Source: Planctomyces sp. (GTDB lineage Bacteria; Planctomycetota; Planctomycetia; Planctomycetales; Planctomycetaceae). From it: DNA of 55,579 bases. The translations under genes and the position numbers were made by a program. Location of the stretch: positions 1 to 55,579 of the forward strand of contig JAEUIH010000051.1 of the NCBI GenBank assembly GCA_016795105.1, written 5' to 3'. This document shows, in pieces, positions 31,971-42,736 of the stretch (position 1 is its first letter; each line of letters opens with the position of its first letter). The notes under the pieces were generated by a model that saw nothing but the letters and a program-made list of their open reading frames with translations, was not told the DNA's origin and did no database searches.

Positions 31971-34237
31971 TGTCAGGATCCGGGCCAGATCATGATTCTT
32001 CGCCCCGTAAAGCGGGAACACGACCTTTCCGAACAGAGAAAACTGCGGCGAGGTCCTTTCTTCACAACGCACCAGTCCTGATGAAGAAAGAGCTCCGAGA
32101 GACGCTTCGAGACCGTCGAACAATTGTCACATTGCTTGCTATGCCGATCCTGTTGTATCCGCTGCTCGGCATGCTGTTCCGATTCGTCGCGATTGGACAG
32201 TCGAAATCACAGAACGAGCCGCAGTACATCATTTCCATTGTAACCGATGCAGAAGCCCTGTGGCTGAATTCTGCACTGGAGGCAGGGGAAGCCATTCTGC
32301 GAGAGAACTGGCCGGACCGATTAACGGCAATGGAAGCAAACCCCAATCCGGATCAGACACCTGCCGAAGCAGTGGCATCGATGGTGCGAATGGTGAAACC
32401 CGATGGCGATGCACCTGATGTCAGGACTCTTGTCGCATCCATGGAATCCGATCTTGTCATCCGTGTGGAACTTGACACAGTTGAACAGCAGTCTCGTGTT
32501 CGAGGTGGAAAGATCTTCGTCACGGCATGTTCTGACTCGGTCACCAGTCAGGAAGCACTGCGATACGTGGAAGATCGAATTCAGGCCACAAATCTGTTCA
32601 GTCTTTTCAAACAGGCCCGATTTCAGAATCCTTCCATCCAGTTGCCGGTTCGAGCCGAATACGAATTGGTCGCTTCGAATCGAAAGTCAAAGGGATTTCT
32701 TGGACTGATGCCGTTGGTATTGCTGCTGATGACAGTGACCGGGGGGGTCTACCCGGCGATTGATCTGACGGCAGGGGAACGAGAACGGGATACTCTGGAA
32801 ACTCTCGTTGCACTACCGATTCCTCGAGTCCATCTTTTGTTTGCAAAGTACATCGCCGTACTCACCGTAACACTGATGACGGGATTCATAAACTCCATTG
32901 CGATGTCGGCAACTGTGTTCGTGCTCCAGATGGAAACTCAACTGTTCGGAGAAGCCGGACTCACTCCCACATTCATGTTATCTCTGGCAGTCGTGCTGGT
33001 TGTATTTGCTTTGTTCTATTCGGCGGTCCTGCTCGCGATTACAAGTTCATCGAGGAGTTTTAAAGAGGCACAGGCATATTTGATTCCGTTGATGTTGATG
33101 TCCATCTCACCAGGCCTGGTAGTGTTGTTACCGGGCTGGCATCTGGAAGGTGTGCTGGCGGTGATTCCGCTGATCAACATGCTGTTACTGGCGGGTGATT
33201 TGTTCACTGGGACTGCCTCAATTCTGCCGGCAACCGCAGCGGTGGTCTCAACACTTCTATATGCAGCCGGTGCTTTGGCGCTGGCCGCAAGGTTGTTTGG
33301 AAACGACGCCGTGGCCACTGGGAGCCGTGGAACATGGTCGGACCTGTTTCAGCGACCACCGCATGCACAAACAAAAATCAGTCCGGGGCTGGCAGCAACC
33401 GGCATGGCTGCTTTGTTCCCGCTGTATTTCTTTTTTATGGGGTTGCTCAACCGAACATCAGCTGCCCAGCCCGAACATCGCCTGATTCTGGGGGCTGTGG
33501 TCACCATACTTCTGTTTGCTGTGCTTCCTGCGGGATTGTGTCTCTGGCAGAAAGTTCGGATTCAGCCAGCTTGGCGCATTCGTGCTGTGTCCGCCCAGTT
33601 CTGGGTTGCCGTCATTCTGCTTGGCCTTGGAACGTGGCCCCTGATTTATGAACTGGTCCTGGCCACCAGGTCATTGGGGCTCGTCAACCTAAGTGACTCT
33701 CGACTTCAGCAGGTTGCAGAGATTCTGGAACGCTGGAAGCAAGTGCCGCTTCCGCTGATGATTTGCACACTGGGTGTGATCACCGGAATCTCAGAAGAGA
33801 TCTTCTTTCGCGGATTCCTGCTGAACGGTCTCCGAGAAATTCTCCGGCCAAATGTTTCGGCTGTGGTCTGTGGTATCTTGTTTGGATTGTTCCATGTGAT
33901 TGCAGCCGACGGAGCAACTCTGGAACGATTTCTCCCCAGTGCTGCACTCGGTATTGTTCTGTCGTGGATCGCCGTTCGTACGGGCAGTGTGCTGCCTGGT
34001 ATGTTGATGCATGTGCTCCACAATTCATCCCTGCTGGCTCTGGCGGCCTATCAGGGGCAGCTTTCTCAACTGATGGTTGCCAATGCGGACCAGGAACATC
34101 TGCCAATGCTGTGGCTGACGGGTTCAGCAGCCATCGTCACAGGGTGTCTGTTCTGGGTATGGAGGACATCGTCCGAAAACGGTTCGTCTATCCCGGTGTT
34201 GACCCCGATTCCGGCGGTGAATGAACTTCCGAAATGA
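31970..34237 (+). CDS. natB: ABC-2 permease fused to a CPBP (CAAX-type) membrane protease
   Basis: 755 residues. The first half (about 30-440) is a NatB-like ABC-2 permease: ELRETLRDRRTIVTLLAMP, one helix, a large extracytoplasmic domain, then GERERDTLETLVALPIPR and further helices. The second half is a CPBP protease with its three motifs: E-E-I-F-F-R at about 609, F-G-L-F-H near 638 and H-V-L-H-N near 681. CPBP proteins include CAAX prenyl proteases and bacteriocin immunity proteins. The fusion suggests that the exported peptide or lipid is also cleaved, or that the pump protects against it. The stop overlaps the next gene's ATG. Confidence 0.85.
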   Translation: MSGSGPDHDSSPRKAGTRPFRTEKTAARSFLHNAPVLMKKELRETLRDRRTIVTLLAMPILLYPLLGMLFRFVAIGQSKSQNEPQYIISIVTDAEALWLNSALEAGEAILRENWPDRLTAMEANPNPDQTPAEAVASMVRMVKPDGDAPDVRTLVASMESDLVIRVELDTVEQQSRVRGGKIFVTACSDSVTSQEALRYVEDRIQATNLFSLFKQARFQNPSIQLPVRAEYELVASNRKSKGFLGLMPLVLLLMTVTGGVYPAIDLTAGERERDTLETLVALPIPRVHLLFAKYIAVLTVTLMTGFINSIAMSATVFVLQMETQLFGEAGLTPTFMLSLAVVLVVFALFYSAVLLAITSSSRSFKEAQAYLIPLMLMSISPGLVVLLPGWHLEGVLAVIPLINMLLLAGDLFTGTASILPATAAVVSTLLYAAGALALAARLFGNDAVATGSRGTWSDLFQRPPHAQTKISPGLAATGMAALFPLYFFFMGLLNRTSAAQPEHRLILGAVVTILLFAVLPAGLCLWQKVRIQPAWRIRAVSAQFWVAVILLGLGTWPLIYELVLATRSLGLVNLSDSRLQQVAEILERWKQVPLPLMICTLGVITGISEEIFFRGFLLNGLREILRPNVSAVVCGILFGLFHVIAADGATLERFLPSAALGIVLSWIAVRTGSVLPGMLMHVLHNSSLLALAAYQGQLSQLMVANADQEHLPMLWLTGSAAIVTGCLFWVWRTSSENGSSIPVLTPIPAVNELPK

Positions 34238-35145
34238 AACTGTTCACAACGGATCTGTTTGTACTGCCGCTTCCGGACGGCCATCGATTTCCGATGCAGA
34301 GATATCGAATGCTGCGAGATCGTCTGGAAGCATCCGGCCGCTATCGTCCGGAGCAGTTTCAGATTCCGCCGGCGGCCTCTGATGAACAACTGCTCCGAGT
34401 GCATACCGCCGACTGGGTACATCGCACAACGCAGGGGACCCTTACCCCCGATGAACTTCGAAGGATCGGGTTTCCATGGAGTCCGGAGATGGTCGAACGT
34501 TGCCGACGTTCAACCGGCGCCACGATCGCAGCCGCACGTTCGGCAATGGCTGATGGACTGGGAGTGAATCTCGCCGGAGGGACTCATCATGCATTTCCCG
34601 AACGAGGTGCCGGGTACTGTGTATTCAATGATGTCGCCGTTGCCATTCGAGCCATGCAGTTTGAAGGCCTGATTCGGACAGCCTGCGTTGTTGATGGCGA
34701 TGTGCACCAGGGAGACGGAACAGCTCTCATTTTCGAACAGGATCAATCGGTAGCCACATTTTCACTTCACGCTGCCAAAGCATTTCCAGCCCGAAAGCAG
34801 AGAAGCACGATCGACATTGAACTTCCGCCAGGAACCGGGGATGTGGAGTATCTGAGTGCCTGGAACAGGGGGCTGACATCTCTGTTTGAAGAATGTCACT
34901 GTCCGGACCCCGACATCATCTTCTACCTCGCCGGTGCCGACCCATATATTGGAGACACGCTGGGCGGACTTGCTGTCTCGAAGAATGGACTGGCTGAGCG
35001 AGACCGAGCAATTTTCTCCGTTTGTCGAACAAAATCATGTCCGCTGGTGATCACCATGGCTGGAGGATATGCTCACGACATCACGGATATCGTCGAAATC
35101 CAGACCCGAACCATCCTTATGGCCACTGACATGCTTACCCACTGA
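34234..35145 (+). CDS. Histone-deacetylase-like amidohydrolase
   Basis: 303 residues. Zn-hydrolase motifs are complete: G-G-T-H-H-A-F (His pair), VVDGDVHQGDGT (metal Asp and His), a second metal Asp in LAGADPYIGDTLGGL, and MAGGYAHD. The order fits the HDAC/AcuC/acetylpolyamine amidohydrolase superfamily, closest by look to the short class IV-like bacterial forms. It would remove acyl groups from lysine or polyamines. The start overlaps the ABC/CPBP stop by 4 nt, so it is part of the same transcript. The last four codons (MLTH) lie in a 16-bp tandem repeat that continues past the stop. Confidence 0.85.
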   Translation: MKLFTTDLFVLPLPDGHRFPMQRYRMLRDRLEASGRYRPEQFQIPPAASDEQLLRVHTADWVHRTTQGTLTPDELRRIGFPWSPEMVERCRRSTGATIAAARSAMADGLGVNLAGGTHHAFPERGAGYCVFNDVAVAIRAMQFEGLIRTACVVDGDVHQGDGTALIFEQDQSVATFSLHAAKAFPARKQRSTIDIELPPGTGDVEYLSAWNRGLTSLFEECHCPDPDIIFYLAGADPYIGDTLGGLAVSKNGLAERDRAIFSVCRTKSCPLVITMAGGYAHDITDIVEIQTRTILMATDMLTH

Positions 35146-35186
35146 CATGCTTACCCACTGAGATGCTTACCCACTGAGATGCTTAC
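35128..35186. repeat. 16-bp tandem repeat across a gene end
   Basis: GACATGCTTACCCACT twice, then GAGATGCTTACCCACT and a partial fourth copy, directly adjacent. The first copy codes for the end of the deacetylase-like gene and includes its stop. Confidence 0.85.
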
Positions 35187-35206
35187 ATAGCGACAGCGAA
35201 CTCTAC

Positions 35207-36139
35207 ATGACCACTATGATTGAATTGAAGGGACTGACAAAAGACTATCAGCGTTTCCGTGCGCTGGATCAGGTCAACTTGTCTGTGTTTCCGGGCATCA
35301 CCGGCCTGCTTGGACCAAATGGGGCCGGGAAGAGTACTCTGATAAAGGTGCTTCTGGGGCTGGTTCGAGTCACATCGGGGACGGGCCATGTGCTGGGGTA
35401 TTCGCTGGGGACAAACACGGCGGAAGTCCGCAGTCGAATTGGCTATATGCCGGAAGATGATTGCTACATGCACGGCCTTTCCGGAGTTGAATCGCTTCAG
35501 GTTGCAGCGCAGCTGTCGAGAATCGCATCAACGGAAGCGCTTCGGCGAGGTCATGAAATTCTGGACTTCTGCGGAATGGGTCAGGAGCGATATCGCAATG
35601 TTGAAACCTATTCGACCGGAATGAGGCAGAAGCTGCGATTTGCCATGGCTATTGTTCATGACCCTCAACTGCTGATTCTGGACGAGCCAACATCGGGGCT
35701 GGACCCACATGAACGCGACGCGATGTTGAATCGTATCCGCATTCTGGCCCGTCAGTTTGGAAAGTCGGTCATCCTGTGTACTCATATCCTGCCTGATGTG
35801 CAGTCGGTATGCGATTATGTGACAATTCTTGCAGGAGGCAGAGTCAGACTGTCTGAACGGCTGGAAGTGTTGCGTACTGTTAAGGATCCATCGCTTACCG
35901 TTCAGATTGCTGGCAATACCGAGGAATTATCAAGTCGTCTTCAGCAACAGGGTGTACGTACTGAAACGGTCACACCACGCGTCCTCAAAGTGTTCGGAGA
36001 AACAGAAGCGTTGAATCCGGTGCTTTGGAATACGGCATCCCAGACCGGGTCTCTCATTCGCAGCATTCAACCCTCTCGAAATTCACTCGAACAGATCTTT
36101 CTGGATGCCATCCGAGGAGCGTCTCATGCCGATTCATAA
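35207..36139 (+). CDS. ABC transporter ATPase (ABC-2 type)
   Basis: 310 residues; MIELKG at 35216 is an alternative start. Walker A GPNGAGKST near 36, a signature variant Y-S-T-G-M-R-Q-K near 135 and Walker B LLILDEPTSG near 155. The C-terminal 90 residues form the accessory domain typical of ABC-2 ATPases. The gene overlaps the permease start at 36126. It is a second, distinct ABC system located right after the deacetylase gene. Confidence 0.85.
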   Translation: MTTMIELKGLTKDYQRFRALDQVNLSVFPGITGLLGPNGAGKSTLIKVLLGLVRVTSGTGHVLGYSLGTNTAEVRSRIGYMPEDDCYMHGLSGVESLQVAAQLSRIASTEALRRGHEILDFCGMGQERYRNVETYSTGMRQKLRFAMAIVHDPQLLILDEPTSGLDPHERDAMLNRIRILARQFGKSVILCTHILPDVQSVCDYVTILAGGRVRLSERLEVLRTVKDPSLTVQIAGNTEELSSRLQQQGVRTETVTPRVLKVFGETEALNPVLWNTASQTGSLIRSIQPSRNSLEQIFLDAIRGASHADS

Positions 36140-37103
36140 TCTCGGATATCGCGAGTGGTCCGGACCGCTGGAATCGCCTTCGAGTCGCTGGACCGTGGTG
36201 GCAGGAATCGGCATCCGGCGTGCGTGGCAGAGTGCATGGCTGCGTCGAGTCATGTTTTTTGCGTGGATCCCGGCTGTTGCCATGGGTTTCATGATCTTCC
36301 TTCACGCACGAGCAATCTCTGATGGGGGAATCTCTGCGCGGCTCGTGCTCTCCTTTGCCGACATTCTCCTGAAAACAGAGGATCGTATGGCGATTGGGGA
36401 ATCGATCCGCGGTCTGCCAACTTCAGGTCCGGAAGATCAGGAGAAACTTATCAAAGGCCAGCATCAGTTCTGGTCGTCTTTACTATTGATCCTGTTTCAG
36501 AGAACACAAGTGTTTCTGCTGGTGCCGATCATCGGATTAATTGCTCCCCCATTGATCTCGCAGGATGTTCGTTCCAGAGCATTTTTGCTGTACTTTTCGA
36601 GACCGCTCTCGAAGACTCAGTATGTACTTGGAAAAGCGGCAACGATCCTGACATACACAACCATCGTCACGCTCCTGCCCGGCCTGCTGCTCTATACGGT
36701 CGGCGTTCTGCTGTCTCAGGATCTGTCGATCCTTAACTACACCTGGGACCTTCCTCTAAGAATCGTGGCCGTGACCGCCACCATTACCGTCCCTTCCACA
36801 CTCCTGGCTCTGATGTTTTCATCACTGACCACGGAGTCCCGATATGCATCATTTGCATGGTTCAGCGTCTGGATATTTGGTGCTGCAACCCACGCGGCAA
36901 TGCTCCCGTTTTCGACATCTGAGACGAATGTCGTGATCCGTTCGCTGAGCCTGTATCATCTATATCGGGACGTTTCAGGCTGGCTGCTGGATCTCAATAC
37001 AACAGTCACAGACATTGAAACGAGAATCATCATTCTACTGGCCATCACCGTTATCTCATTTGCGATTCTGATGAGACGAATTGCAGCACCGATGAAAATC
37101 TGA
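36126..37103 (+). CDS. ABC-2 type permease
   Basis: 325 residues from ATG 36126, inside the last codons of the ATPase gene. Six hydrophobic segments are visible (for example FFAWIPAVAMGFMIFLHARA, LLPGLLLYTVGVLL, IIILLAITVISFAIL). It contains no catalytic motif and pairs with the upstream ATPase as an exporter of the ABC-2 superfamily. The substrate is unknown. The 3' end converges with tsaD about 50 nt away. Confidence 0.8.
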   Translation: MPIHNLGYREWSGPLESPSSRWTVVAGIGIRRAWQSAWLRRVMFFAWIPAVAMGFMIFLHARAISDGGISARLVLSFADILLKTEDRMAIGESIRGLPTSGPEDQEKLIKGQHQFWSSLLLILFQRTQVFLLVPIIGLIAPPLISQDVRSRAFLLYFSRPLSKTQYVLGKAATILTYTTIVTLLPGLLLYTVGVLLSQDLSILNYTWDLPLRIVAVTATITVPSTLLALMFSSLTTESRYASFAWFSVWIFGAATHAAMLPFSTSETNVVIRSLSLYHLYRDVSGWLLDLNTTVTDIETRIIILLAITVISFAILMRRIAAPMKI

Positions 37104-37120
37104 CGACAGGCAGTAACACT

Positions 37121-37182
37121 GTTACCTGAGAGGACTGCAGATCAGTCCGGGGTTACCTGCGAGGACTGCGGATCAATCCAGG
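37121..37182. repeat. 31-bp tandem duplication at the end of tsaD
   Basis: 37121-37151 and 37152-37182 are two copies with a few mismatches, both starting GTTACCTG and containing GAGGACTGC. The right copy is the last 10 codons of tsaD including its stop; the left copy lies behind the stop. Confidence 0.8.
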
Positions 37183-38247
37183 GAGTACATCCGCGTCGAG
37201 GTTCGCGATTTTTCCCTGGCGAAAAAGTTCCCAGGCGATCGCAGCCATCGCCGCGTTGTCGGTGCATAAATCCAGAGGAGCGATAATGAGTTCGAAGCGA
37301 CCTTTCTTCGAAGCCTTTGCAAGTTCTTCCCGAAGCAGGCGATTGGCCGCCACTCCTCCGCCCACACACAAGCGTCGATAGCCCAGCTGTTTAACAGCCG
37401 TCTGAGCTTTCTTCACAAGAACTTCCACAGCCGCCGCCTGAAACGACGCCGCCAGATCATGGACTCGATCTGCGGGCGTTTCCTTCAGCTGATCGGGCCC
37501 CGGCACACCTCGAGCCGCGTAGAGCACGGCTGTCTTCAGTCCGCTGAAACTGAAATCCAGCCGACCACTGTGCAGGAGCGGACGAGGCATTTGCCACTTC
37601 CTGGGATCTCCGGATTGGGCCGCGGCCTGAATAGACGGACCGCCGGGGTAGGGCAGTCCCAGAATTCGGGCAACCTTGTCAAACGCTTCTCCCGCCGCAT
37701 CGTCACTCGTTCCACCAATCATTCGGAAACTGGTGGCCGAAGCGCAATCATAGAGATTGGTGTGTCCTCCGCTGACGACGAACCCTGCACAGGGGAATAC
37801 GCTCGAACCGTGTCGCATCCCGCAGGCAAAGATGTGTGCATCAATGTGGTTGACGGTCACGAGCGGCACATTGAGACTCAACGCAAGCGCCTTTGCAGCG
37901 GTCAACCCAACCAGCAGAGAACCCACCAGGCCAGGCTCCGTTGTAACAGCCATCACCTTGATGTCATCCAGCACACAACCAGCTTCGCGAAGTGCCGAAC
38001 GAATCACCGGGAGAATCTGTCGAACGTGGCCTCTTGAAGCAATTTCGGGAACGACTCCGCCAAACTCCTGATGCAGGTCGTACTGTGACGCGACGATATT
38101 TGACAGCACGCAACCATCTTCACGGATCACAGCTGCTGACGTTTCATCACACGAGGACTCAATCGCCAGCATCAGTCGATTCGTATGCGGGAGAACCGTA
38201 TCCGACTTAGATTCGGTTGCAGACACAGAGTCGGAATTGAAAATCAT
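37153..38247 (-). CDS. tsaD: tRNA N6-threonylcarbamoyladenosine synthase subunit TsaD
   Basis: 364 residues from ATG 38247, one nucleotide after the stop of the kinase gene. The core [14 protein letters not shown], the metal-binding H-I-D-A-H motif, [26 protein letters not shown] and [17 protein letters not shown] are typical of TsaD/Kae1, which makes t6A37 in tRNAs reading ANN codons together with TsaB and TsaE. The first 25 residues (Ser/Thr-rich) are an extra N-terminal piece; LMLAIESS near residue 26 could be an alternative start. Position behind a histidine kinase suggests shared transcription, though the functions seem unrelated. Confidence 0.93.
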   Translation of the reverse strand: MIFNSDSVSATESKSDTVLPHTNRLMLAIESSCDETSAAVIREDGCVLSNIVASQYDLHQEFGGVVPEIASRGHVRQILPVIRSALREAGCVLDDIKVMAVTTEPGLVGSLLVGLTAAKALALSLNVPLVTVNHIDAHIFACGMRHGSSVFPCAGFVVSGGHTNLYDCASATSFRMIGGTSDDAAGEAFDKVARILGLPYPGGPSIQAAAQSGDPRKWQMPRPLLHSGRLDFSFSGLKTAVLYAARGVPGPDQLKETPADRVHDLAASFQAAAVEVLVKKAQTAVKQLGYRRLCVGGGVAANRLLREELAKASKKGRFELIIAPLDLCTDNAAMAAIAWELFRQGKIANLDADVLPGLIRSPRR

Positions 38248-38248
38248 A

Positions 38249-41200
38249 TCAGGCAACATTCTGATCCGGTTGTTGGGGGTCCAGGACTTCTCTGACTTTT
38301 CTTGCCAGGCTTTCCGGAGTATACGGCTTTTGAAGAAATGCGACCGCAGACTCCTCAATTCCGTACCTCAGAACCTCATCATCCGTGTAACCAGACAGAA
38401 ACAGAATTCGGATATGTGGATACTTCAACAGGAGTGACGCTGCAAGTTCTCTTCCACTGCGATTTGGCAGCACGACATCGGTCGCAAGCAGATGAATCTG
38501 CCCTTCGATCGACTCACAGATCGCAGTCGCTTCATCAGCATCTGAAGCCGTCAAAACATGATATCCACTCTTTTGCAGAGAATGCGAAGCAATAGCCCGA
38601 ACAGCCGGCTCGTCTTCCACAAGCAGGACCGTTTCATGGCCTCTGAGAACCGGAGCCTGAACCGGGGGCTGAGCAACAGCGGGAGCACGCGACTTGGCCG
38701 CCGGGAGCATAATCCGGAATGTAGTCCCTTCGTCAATGCGACTCTCAACGTCAATAATGCCGTTACATTGCTGTATGATCCCGTGAACGACCGACAATCC
38801 AAGTCCTGTGCCTTTCCCGGGTTCCTTGGTTGTGAAGAACGGATCAAACACCTTCTCCCGGATCGCCTCTGTCATACCGGTCCCGGTGTCGGAAATTGTC
38901 AAACATACGAACCGCCCGGTCAGCAGGTGGGGCAGATGATGGGCATGTCCGCTGCCATGCAGGAAAATTGGCTCTGTAGAAATCGTCAGCACACCGCCGC
39001 AGGGCATTGCATCTCGAGCATTCACAACAATATTCATCAGCACCTGTTCCATCTGAACAGGATCGACCTCAACCGCGGGGAGATCGACTGCAAGGTCTGC
39101 TTCGATGTGAATATCTTCACCGATGACTCTGCGAAGCATCAGCAGACTTTGTCGAATGACGTCATTCAGGTCCAGTTCGACGAGTTTCAGGACCTGACGC
39201 CTGCTGAAGGTCAGCAGTTGCCTTGTGAGTCCGGCGGCTCGATCACCCGCATTCCTGATTGATTCAATCAACTTGTACCGCGAATCTTCCGAAGGCATTG
39301 TTTCCAGTACAATCTCTGCACAACTCAGAATCACCGTGAGCAGGTTGTTGAAGTCATGTGCAACTCCTCCAGCCAGTCGCCCTACGACTTCCATACGTTG
39401 AGCATGTCGGAGTTGCTCATCTGTGCGACGTCGCACTGAAAGGTCGTGCAAAGCCACAAGTACAGAAAGGCGTCGTTCATAGATGATGGGCGTCACGACA
39501 ACTTCTGCTGGCACATATTCACCGTCCAGGCGAATGATGGACAATTCCGGGATGGTCGCGGATTCCCCGGAGGCGAGGAGTTGCGGAACATGATCTCGAA
39601 CCCATTCATGATGATCGGCAGAAACAAAGTCCAGCGGACTTCTGCCGATCACCGACGAGTTGCTGTTGGCTCCAACCAGACGCAGCATTGATCGATTACA
39701 GTACTGAATCAGGTCATTCGTCAGGATGATCACTGCACTCGGAATCACGTCCAGCAGTCTGCGATAGAGCTCTTCACTGGACTTGAGAGCTTCTTCTGCA
39801 AGTCTTTGAGATGTGATGTCCTGACATGTCCCGGTCAGGCCCATCAGCTCACCGTCCTCCGATCGAACAACTCGGCCTGTCGCGCGCATCCACTTCAGTG
39901 TGCCACCGGGTGTGATCAGTCGATAGTCGTGCCTGAAAGAATTCAGTTCAAGAATCGCCCGATGCAGTTCTGACGCAACTCTCTGACGGTCGTCCGGATG
40001 AACCAGACTCAGATAAACGTCAACCGATGGGCTGAATTCTCGCGGCTCTCTTTCAAAGATTCGATAGAGTTCTTCTGACCATGTCGCTCGATCTTCGGCC
40101 GCATTCCAATAGAAGCTGCCGGTCTGAGCAATTGCCTGTGCTTCTCGCAGTCGAGCTTCACTCAGCCGGAGAGCTCCTTCAGCGCGAAGTCGATCGGTGA
40201 TATCAACCGCAAGGCCAATGATGCCAACTGTCTCACCCTGTTCATTCGTAAACGGGATTCTGTCGGTCTGAAGCCAGCGAGTCCCCGTGGTTGCCTCCAT
40301 CGGCTCGACGATACCACGCAGTGGCAGGCCACTGGTAATGACATACTCGTCATCACGGTTATATCGGACCGCAAATTCACTCCCCAGTTCTTCGGCCGTC
40401 TTCCCCTCAATCTGATGCGAAGCCAGCCCCAGCAGCCGACAGACTTCGCGATTGACCCGACGAAATCGATGATCACGCCCCTTCACAAAAATCAGAGCCG
40501 GGACAGAATCGAGGATCAATTGCAGCTTCCGTCGCTGCTGTTCCAGGGCTGCATCCAGCCGTTTTCGATTCGTAATGTCGGCTGCAAAGCCCGTCCACAC
40601 AATCGATTGATCGGCAGCAACTTCCGGCTGAGAACGCCCCTCAATCCAAATCCAGCCCTTATCCGGATGATTCAGACGCAGTTCGCCATGCCATGCGGTC
40701 AGCCCGGATGCGGATTCAAAGATTGAGTTCCGGATCAGACGGACATCCTCGGGATGCAGAAATCCAGCGACAGTCCGAGCATCTTCCATGAGCCGTTCGG
40801 CAGTGACTCCGAAGATGTCGTAAGCTCCGGGACTCACATACTGAAATGAAGCCCGTCGATTTGCAAGGCGGAAGGTAAAAACAGCACCCGGCACTGACCG
40901 AACAACACGTTCAAGAAAGGCTTCACTTGACTGAATTCGCTCTTCTGCTCGTTTCCGGTCCGTTGTGTCGATGTCCACACCAACAATTCGAACCGGTGAT
41001 CCATTCTCATAGATGATTACGCCTCGCACGTGTGCCCAGCGAAGTCTTCCATCAAGTGTCCGAAATCGGAGCTCCGCGGAATAGTGCCCACCATTTTGTG
41101 AGGCTGTTTGCTGAGCAGCTTTCAGGACTTCCAAATCTTCCGGATGAACCAGCTCATGAAACGCCTGAATGGTTCCCGGAAATGTCCCCGGCATAAACCC

Positions 41201-41431
41201 CATCAGCTGTTCTTCCCGCGGACACCAGTAGAGCCGGTCAGATGTCAGGTCTCGTTCCCAAAACCCAATATCTGACGACTCCAACAGCAACTGGATGCGC
41301 TGTTCAGAGTCATGCGGAAATCTGGATGTGCTCGCCCGACTACTGCCACTGCAAACACTGCCACTGCGAGCACTGCTGGCGACAGGTTCACCGGCCGAAT
41401 CTGAATGCTGATAACTCTTGTCCGACATCAT
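38249..41431 (-). CDS. Hybrid histidine kinase with five PAS domains and a receiver
   Basis: 1060 residues, no membrane helix seen, so probably cytosolic. Five PAS domains in series (about 50-170, 170-290, 295-415, 420-540, 545-665), several followed by the D-I-T-x-R PAC end. Then the phosphoacceptor box [15 protein letters not shown], an ATPase domain with N-box and [12 protein letters not shown], and a C-terminal receiver ([11 protein letters not shown], phospho-Asp in [12 protein letters not shown], Lys in [10 protein letters not shown]). It should sense an internal signal such as redox or a bound ligand and pass phosphate to its own receiver and then to an unlinked partner; no output gene is adjacent. 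Confidence 0.9.
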   Translation of the reverse strand: MMSDKSYQHSDSAGEPVASSARSGSVCSGSSRASTSRFPHDSEQRIQLLLESSDIGFWERDLTSDRLYWCPREEQLMGFMPGTFPGTIQAFHELVHPEDLEVLKAAQQTASQNGGHYSAELRFRTLDGRLRWAHVRGVIIYENGSPVRIVGVDIDTTDRKRAEERIQSSEAFLERVVRSVPGAVFTFRLANRRASFQYVSPGAYDIFGVTAERLMEDARTVAGFLHPEDVRLIRNSIFESASGLTAWHGELRLNHPDKGWIWIEGRSQPEVAADQSIVWTGFAADITNRKRLDAALEQQRRKLQLILDSVPALIFVKGRDHRFRRVNREVCRLLGLASHQIEGKTAEELGSEFAVRYNRDDEYVITSGLPLRGIVEPMEATTGTRWLQTDRIPFTNEQGETVGIIGLAVDITDRLRAEGALRLSEARLREAQAIAQTGSFYWNAAEDRATWSEELYRIFEREPREFSPSVDVYLSLVHPDDRQRVASELHRAILELNSFRHDYRLITPGGTLKWMRATGRVVRSEDGELMGLTGTCQDITSQRLAEEALKSSEELYRRLLDVIPSAVIILTNDLIQYCNRSMLRLVGANSNSSVIGRSPLDFVSADHHEWVRDHVPQLLASGESATIPELSIIRLDGEYVPAEVVVTPIIYERRLSVLVALHDLSVRRRTDEQLRHAQRMEVVGRLAGGVAHDFNNLLTVILSCAEIVLETMPSEDSRYKLIESIRNAGDRAAGLTRQLLTFSRRQVLKLVELDLNDVIRQSLLMLRRVIGEDIHIEADLAVDLPAVEVDPVQMEQVLMNIVVNARDAMPCGGVLTISTEPIFLHGSGHAHHLPHLLTGRFVCLTISDTGTGMTEAIREKVFDPFFTTKEPGKGTGLGLSVVHGIIQQCNGIIDVESRIDEGTTFRIMLPAAKSRAPAVAQPPVQAPVLRGHETVLLVEDEPAVRAIASHSLQKSGYHVLTASDADEATAICESIEGQIHLLATDVVLPNRSGRELAASLLLKYPHIRILFLSGYTDDEVLRYGIEESAVAFLQKPYTPESLARKVREVLDPQQPDQNVA

Positions 41432-41490
41432 ACCGATTCCATCCTGGCGGCGTTCAGATTCTGGCGATGTGAGAGGAAGGCGGGATGGTC

Positions 41491-41928
41491 CTACAAATCC
41501 CGCCGAAACAAACTCGATAAATCCCGGAACGCCTTGAACTCCAGCGCATTACCGGACGGATCAAGGAAGAACATGGTCGCCTGTTCTCCCGCCTGCCCCT
41601 GAAATCGCAGGTATGGTTCAATGACGAACTTCACACCCCGTTCGATGAGTCTCGCAGCCAGCGATTCCCATTCGCCCCACGGCAGCACAACGCCAAAATG
41701 AGGAATTGGCACCTGATGCCCGTCGACGGGATTGTGATGCAGATCCTGGCTCACAGCTTTTGCGGTTGGCGAAACATGGGCCACGATCTGATGCCCATAC
41801 AGGTTGAAATCAACCCAATCCGCGGCACTGCGACCTTCCGGACATTGAAGCAGGCCACCGTAGAATTCCCGAGCCGCTTCTACGCTGTGGACGGGAAACG
41901 CAAGGTGGAATGGAGGAATTTCGGACAT
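41491..41928 (-). CDS. VOC-family (glyoxalase-fold) protein
   Basis: 145 residues from ATG 41928. Two beta-alpha-beta-beta-beta halves: [20 protein letters not shown] with a metal-ligand His, and [18 protein letters not shown], ending [15 protein letters not shown] with a metal-ligand Glu. This fits the glyoxalase/dioxygenase VOC superfamily; specific activity cannot be told. It follows the SDR gene by 10 nt, so the two are probably co-transcribed and may act on the same small molecule. Confidence 0.85.
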   Translation of the reverse strand: MSEIPPFHLAFPVHSVEAAREFYGGLLQCPEGRSAADWVDFNLYGHQIVAHVSPTAKAVSQDLHHNPVDGHQVPIPHFGVVLPWGEWESLAARLIERGVKFVIEPYLRFQGQAGEQATMFFLDPSGNALEFKAFRDLSSLFRRDL

Positions 41929-41938
41929 GAAAAAATTC

Positions 41939-42736
41939 CTACTGCTTGCCTTCTGTTCGCTTTGACCACCACGGCAGACCGACGCCACCGTCCATCGTCA
42001 GAGTTGTGCCGGTCATATACTGCCCCTGCTCACTGACAGTGAAGCAAATTCCCCATGCCATCTCTTCGGCATTTCCCAGTCGCCCCATTGGCATGCTGCG
42101 TCCGCCTTCTTCGAGCTGTTCTTCGGAGAAGAACTTGCGTTCTCCCGGAGTATCAATCCAGCCGGGATGAAACACATTCACTCGAATGCCATCTTTGACG
42201 AGCTCAATGGCTGCAGTTCGAGCCATATGGTCAATTGCGGCCTTGGACATATTGTAAGCCATCGCGGTTGGGAACGGGATAATCGCATGCGGCGAACTGA
42301 CAACTGTAATCGCCCCGCCTTTTCCCTGCGCCAGCATTTGCTGAGCCGAAGCTCGGACGCCATGAAATGCGCCCCACATGCTGACATCGATGGTTCGGCG
42401 AAACCCCTTCATGTCCGCATCGACCATCAACTGCCGATCGCTGTAGACCGCATTTGAAATGAAGATATCCAGACTTCCAAACGCCGCAACCGTGTCCCGC
42501 ACCATCTTCTCAACGGCAGCCTGATCAGACACATCCGCCGGAAGAACAATCGCTTTTCCGCCCATGGCGTGAATTTCGGCTGCAACCTCGTCCGCCAGCT
42601 TTGTGCTCGACGAACAATTGATGGCCACGTTGGCACCGCCACGCGCAAGCTCGATCGCAACGGCTCGCCCAATGCCCTTGGATGAACCCGTGACGAGCGC
42701 CGACTTGCCCTTAAAATTGAAATGACTGTCTGTCAC
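41939..42736 (-). CDS. Short-chain dehydrogenase/reductase
   Basis: About 265 residues from GTG 42736 (GGAAG 8 nt upstream); an open frame reaches a TTG at 42802. The cofactor loop T-G-S-S-K-G-I-G and the Y-N-M-S-K active site are clear, with Ser in VVSSPH and MDGGVGL at the end. The usual N-N-A-G is S-N-A-V, a mild deviation. Classical SDRs oxidise or reduce alcohols and ketones with NAD(P). Linked to the VOC gene downstream. Confidence 0.88.
   Translation of the reverse strand: MTDSHFNFKGKSALVTGSSKGIGRAVAIELARGGANVAINCSSSTKLADEVAAEIHAMGGKAIVLPADVSDQAAVEKMVRDTVAAFGSLDIFISNAVYSDRQLMVDADMKGFRRTIDVSMWGAFHGVRASAQQMLAQGKGGAITVVSSPHAIIPFPTAMAYNMSKAAIDHMARTAAIELVKDGIRVNVFHPGWIDTPGERKFFSEEQLEEGGRSMPMGRLGNAEEMAWGICFTVSEQGQYMTGTTLTMDGGVGLPWWSKRTEGKQ

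Noticed and set aside
35183-35473. Minus-strand frame within the second ABC ATPase gene
   Set aside because: Shadow of a gene with intact Walker motifs.
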